Part shown: positions 61,699 to 64,000 of the stretch, in pieces
Layout of the letters: each line of letters starts with the position of its first letter
How positions within the stretch are numbered: the first letter of the stretch is position 1
DNA from: Pyropia yezoensis
Lineage: Eukaryota > Rhodophyta > Bangiophyceae > Bangiales > Bangiaceae
DNA length: 64,000 bases
Assembly (NCBI GenBank): GCA_009829735.1
Contig: CM020620.1
Span: 26,196,951-26,260,950 of the forward strand
Direction: 5' to 3'
Notes under the pieces: model-generated
Told to the model about the DNA's origin: nothing
What the model saw: only the letters and a program-made list of their open reading frames with translations
The model's database searches: none
Program-made: the position numbers and the translations under genes

Positions 61699-63261
61699 GT
61701 GAACATCGAGAATGTTCCACCCAGGTTGAGGGTTCGAGTTGAACGCCTCTTGGACCAATATCACAAGTTGTGGGATGATCAATTGGGACTCATGAGAGTC
61801 ACCGAACACCTGATCGAGTTGAAACCCAGTGCACCTTCTATACGCCAACAACCGTACAGGGGAGGGCCCCGTTCAAGGGCCCTCGTCAAGGAGCAAGTCG
61901 CTCGCATGGAGGCCCTCGATGTGATTGAGCCCAGCAACGCCGAAAGGGCGAGTCCTGTGGTCATTGTCCCCAAGGCTGATGGGACCCCACGGTACTGTAT
62001 CGACTACCGTAAGCTCAACGAGAGCACGGTGAAGGATATTTATCCCCTCCCTAGGATGGACGACTGTCTAGACTCTCTGGGGGAGGCAAACGTGTTCTCT
62101 ACCCTAGACTGTAACGCGGGGTATTGGCAAAATCCCATTGCCCCGGAAGACAGGCATAAAACTACCTTTGCCTGTCACTGTGGTACCTACCAGTGCAAAC
62201 GACTACCGTTTGGACTATGCAACGCGCCGGCAACTTTCCAGCGCGCCATGGACATGATTCTGGCCGGAGTACGGTGGCAGATCTGTCTTGTGTCCCTAGA
62301 CGATATCATTGTGTTCTCCCGAAGTCCGGAGGAGCACATTGGCCATCTTGGCCAGGTGTTCAAGCTACTTGCTGACGCCGGTGTGTCACTGAAGGCGAGC
62401 AAGTGCCACCTCTTCACTCAGGAGGTGGAACACTTAAGACATGTTGCCCGTCCGGGGCGCCTCAGTGTCAATGAGAAGAACTTGAGAGCCATCCGTAAGG
62501 CTCAGTATCCCCGGACCCAGACCCAGATGAGGAGCTTCCTCGGGATGTGTAACGTGTACCGACGTTTCACCAAGGGCTTCGCCAAGGTGGCCAAGCCGCT
62601 GAATGAGCTAGTTAGCTCGACGCTACCGAAGAACCTGCCTCCCCGAAGTCGGGTGGAGCAGGAGTCCTTTGAGACTCTTCGGGATATACTGCTGAAGCCC
62701 CCTATCTTGGCGATTCCCAGGTTGGGAGGCCACGACATCTTAGACGTGGATGCTAGCTACGACCAACTTGGTTGGGTGTTTCTTCAGCAGCAGCCGGACA
62801 AGGAGTACTTGCCGGTAGGATACTTCAGCAAGGGGCTGAACTCGGCTGAGAAGAACTATAGAGTCACCGAGTTGGAAGGACTCGCAGTGGTGTGGGCGGT
62901 GACGTCACTTCGTCACTACCTAGAGGGTGAGAAGTTCCTCATCCGCTGTGACCAACGCGCGTTGCAGTTCATCTTCAAGACGGATTGCACGAACACACTC
63001 CTCAACAGGTGGAGGGTGCGACTGGCACCCTTCAACTTTGGTATTGAGTACGGACCTGGCAGGCAACATTCCTTAGCCGACGGCCTTTCTCGGGTACCTA
63101 CCGAGGGGCTGGACACTAACTCAGTCGATGATGACATCCCCATCGTGGGGGTAGTCACGCGCTCGGGTCAGGCGTTGGACCCTGAGGCGCCAGGGAACAA
63201 GAAGTACTTGCCCCTGTCCCTGGATGAGGTGGTGAAGGCCCAGGCCGAGGACTCCTCCTGA
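61699..63261 (+). CDS. Reverse transcriptase and RNase H of element B
   Basis: Ty3/gypsy RT with VVIVPKADGTPRYCIDYRKL, the catalytic LDCNAGYWQ region, LPFGLCNAPATFQRAMD and the polymerase box read as SLDDIIVFS. RNase H follows (DILDVDASYDQLGWVF, AVTSLRHYLEGEKFLIR, GRQHSLADGLSR). The sequence is clearly different from element A's corresponding RNase H end. Confidence 0.85.
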   Translation: MNIENVPPRLRVRVERLLDQYHKLWDDQLGLMRVTEHLIELKPSAPSIRQQPYRGGPRSRALVKEQVARMEALDVIEPSNAERASPVVIVPKADGTPRYCIDYRKLNESTVKDIYPLPRMDDCLDSLGEANVFSTLDCNAGYWQNPIAPEDRHKTTFACHCGTYQCKRLPFGLCNAPATFQRAMDMILAGVRWQICLVSLDDIIVFSRSPEEHIGHLGQVFKLLADAGVSLKASKCHLFTQEVEHLRHVARPGRLSVNEKNLRAIRKAQYPRTQTQMRSFLGMCNVYRRFTKGFAKVAKPLNELVSSTLPKNLPPRSRVEQESFETLRDILLKPPILAIPRLGGHDILDVDASYDQLGWVFLQQQPDKEYLPVGYFSKGLNSAEKNYRVTELEGLAVVWAVTSLRHYLEGEKFLIRCDQRALQFIFKTDCTNTLLNRWRVRLAPFNFGIEYGPGRQHSLADGLSRVPTEGLDTNSVDDDIPIVGVVTRSGQALDPEAPGNKKYLPLSLDEVVKAQAEDSS

Positions 63262-63288
63262 AAGTCGCAGAGGGATACGCTGGATACG

Positions 63289-63876
63289 GTGGCAGAGACG
63301 CGGTTCTTCATCGGAGACGATGGCCTCCTCTTGAGGAGGGGGGCAATTCAGGGGACCGTTGTCGTCCCCGCATCCCTCAAGGACAGTATCCTTGAGAGGG
63401 AGCATAACGCTCCCACGGGTGGACACCTGGGGTCTACTGAACTGTACCAGACCCGGAGGACCAGGTACTACTGGCCATCCGTGGTGGCGGACATCTATGT
63501 TGTCGTCCCCGCATCCCTCAAGGACAGTATCCTTGAGAGGGAGCGTAGCGCTCCCACAGGTGGACACCTGGGGTCTACTAAACTGTACCAGACCCTGAGG
63601 ACCAGGTACTACTGGCCGTCCATGGTGGTGGACATCTACAGTTGCGTGGCTACCTGCACAAGTTGTGCGCAGAACCGTCTGATGGAACGGCGGCCTACGA
63701 CGGCTATGTTACTGTTCCCGGCCAAGGAGCCCTTTGCCGCGTTGGCAATGGACATCCTTGGGCCCCTGCCAGTGACCGAGGATGGCAACCAGTACCTCCT
63801 GGTCATCTGCGATCGCTTCACGAAACTTACGCGAGCGATCCCTCTGGCAGAGATCACGGCCATGTCGGTCGTGTAA
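63289..63876 (+). CDS. Integrase part of element B (partial in window)
   Basis: HHCC-type zinc-binding region (GGHLGSTKLYQTLRTRYYWP ... CTSCAQNR) and the first core Asp in ALAMDILGPLP. Later core motifs (VAPYGIPDS-like sequence and a DNGPQF-type motif near 63930) are seen as the window ends. Part of a fossil element. Confidence 0.7.
   Translation: MAETRFFIGDDGLLLRRGAIQGTVVVPASLKDSILEREHNAPTGGHLGSTELYQTRRTRYYWPSVVADIYVVVPASLKDSILERERSAPTGGHLGSTKLYQTLRTRYYWPSMVVDIYSCVATCTSCAQNRLMERRPTTAMLLFPAKEPFAALAMDILGPLPVTEDGNQYLLVICDRFTKLTRAIPLAEITAMSVV
63359..63640 (+). repeat. In-frame tandem duplication of the integrase N-terminal segment
   Basis: A segment of 141 bp starting TTGTCGTCCCCGCATCCC occurs at 63359 and again at 63500, differing at a few bases. 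Each copy covers the first part of the zinc-binding region, in multiples of three bases. Confidence 0.85.
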
Positions 63877-64000
63877 GCCTTCCTCGATCTCTGCGTTGCC
63901 CCTTATGGCATCCCGGACAGTACACTATCGGACAACGGACCGCAGTTTGCGTCCGTACTGCTTCAGGGAGTGCTGGATATGTTGGGGGTTAAGGCAAACT

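Larger units (their letters stand above)
58192..64000 (+). mobile_element. Ty3/gypsy element B (runs past window end)
   Basis: Same start sequence and gag type as element A. Parts in order: LTR/leader (58192-58780), gag (58781-60727), aspartic protease (about 60883-61356), a linker, reverse transcriptase plus RNase H (about 61699-63261) and integrase (about 63289 onward). Fairly well preserved, with a small number of breaks (roughly two to four). Close similarity to element A's leader and gag suggests fairly recent activity of the family. The 3' LTR is outside the window. Confidence 0.85.

Noticed and set aside
1-64000. tRNA, rRNA or riboswitch genes
   Set aside because: Looked for by eye on both strands; no convincing cloverleaf, T-loop consensus or rRNA core was seen, though a covariance-model scan was not possible.

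Overview
This is a nuclear stretch of a very GC-rich eukaryote. Genes have few obvious introns, non-coding DNA is full of long C or G runs, and retroelements are abundant. A chloroplast-type phosphoglycolate phosphatase and a plastid-type (HIL1-like) class 3 lipase point to a photosynthetic host. A bangiophyte red alga of the Porphyra/Pyropia kind fits best, but that is inference from gene content and composition. Two runs of exactly 500 N (20747-21246 and 51027-51526) are scaffold gaps of conventional size, so order across them is not proven.

Layout. 1-2340 holds the 3' end of a phosphoglycolate phosphatase gene and, convergent with it, an aldose 1-epimerase gene. 4060-4830 is a satellite-like array of units of about 185 bp. 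About 4850-9600 looks like one DNA transposon of unusual build: a Tc1/mariner-type DDE transposase on the minus strand and a Cys/His zinc-binding protein on the plus strand. They diverge from a central palindrome with 487-bp inverted arms around an internal tandem array. 9600-14900 is low-complexity DNA with one small secreted-protein gene. 14881-18840 is the lipase gene. 19500-20746 carries WD-repeat-like pieces up to the first gap.

21247-46000 is an accessory region. A superfamily 1 (Upf1/Sen1-type) helicase gene at 40397-45913 has a broken inverted copy of its 5' third at 21247-22939. Several unrelated genes or fragments (the helicase, its copy, an unknown gene at 25758-27050, a retroelement fragment at 32.9 kb and a zinc-finger/octapeptide-repeat gene at 46998-48977) are preceded by the same repeated leader. 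In its fullest form the leader looks like a short exon plus an intron of about 280 bp. An F-box-like gene (29237-30886), an RGG/proline-rich gene (36166-37848), and Ty1/copia-like and DIRS-like remnants lie between them.

49450 to the end is retroelement territory. Two closely related Ty3/gypsy leaders with gag lie in the same orientation. The first is followed across the gap by a different-looking pol part with a chromodomain and then a 628-codon antisense ORF. The second runs off the window end. No rRNA, tRNA or CRISPR array was recognised.
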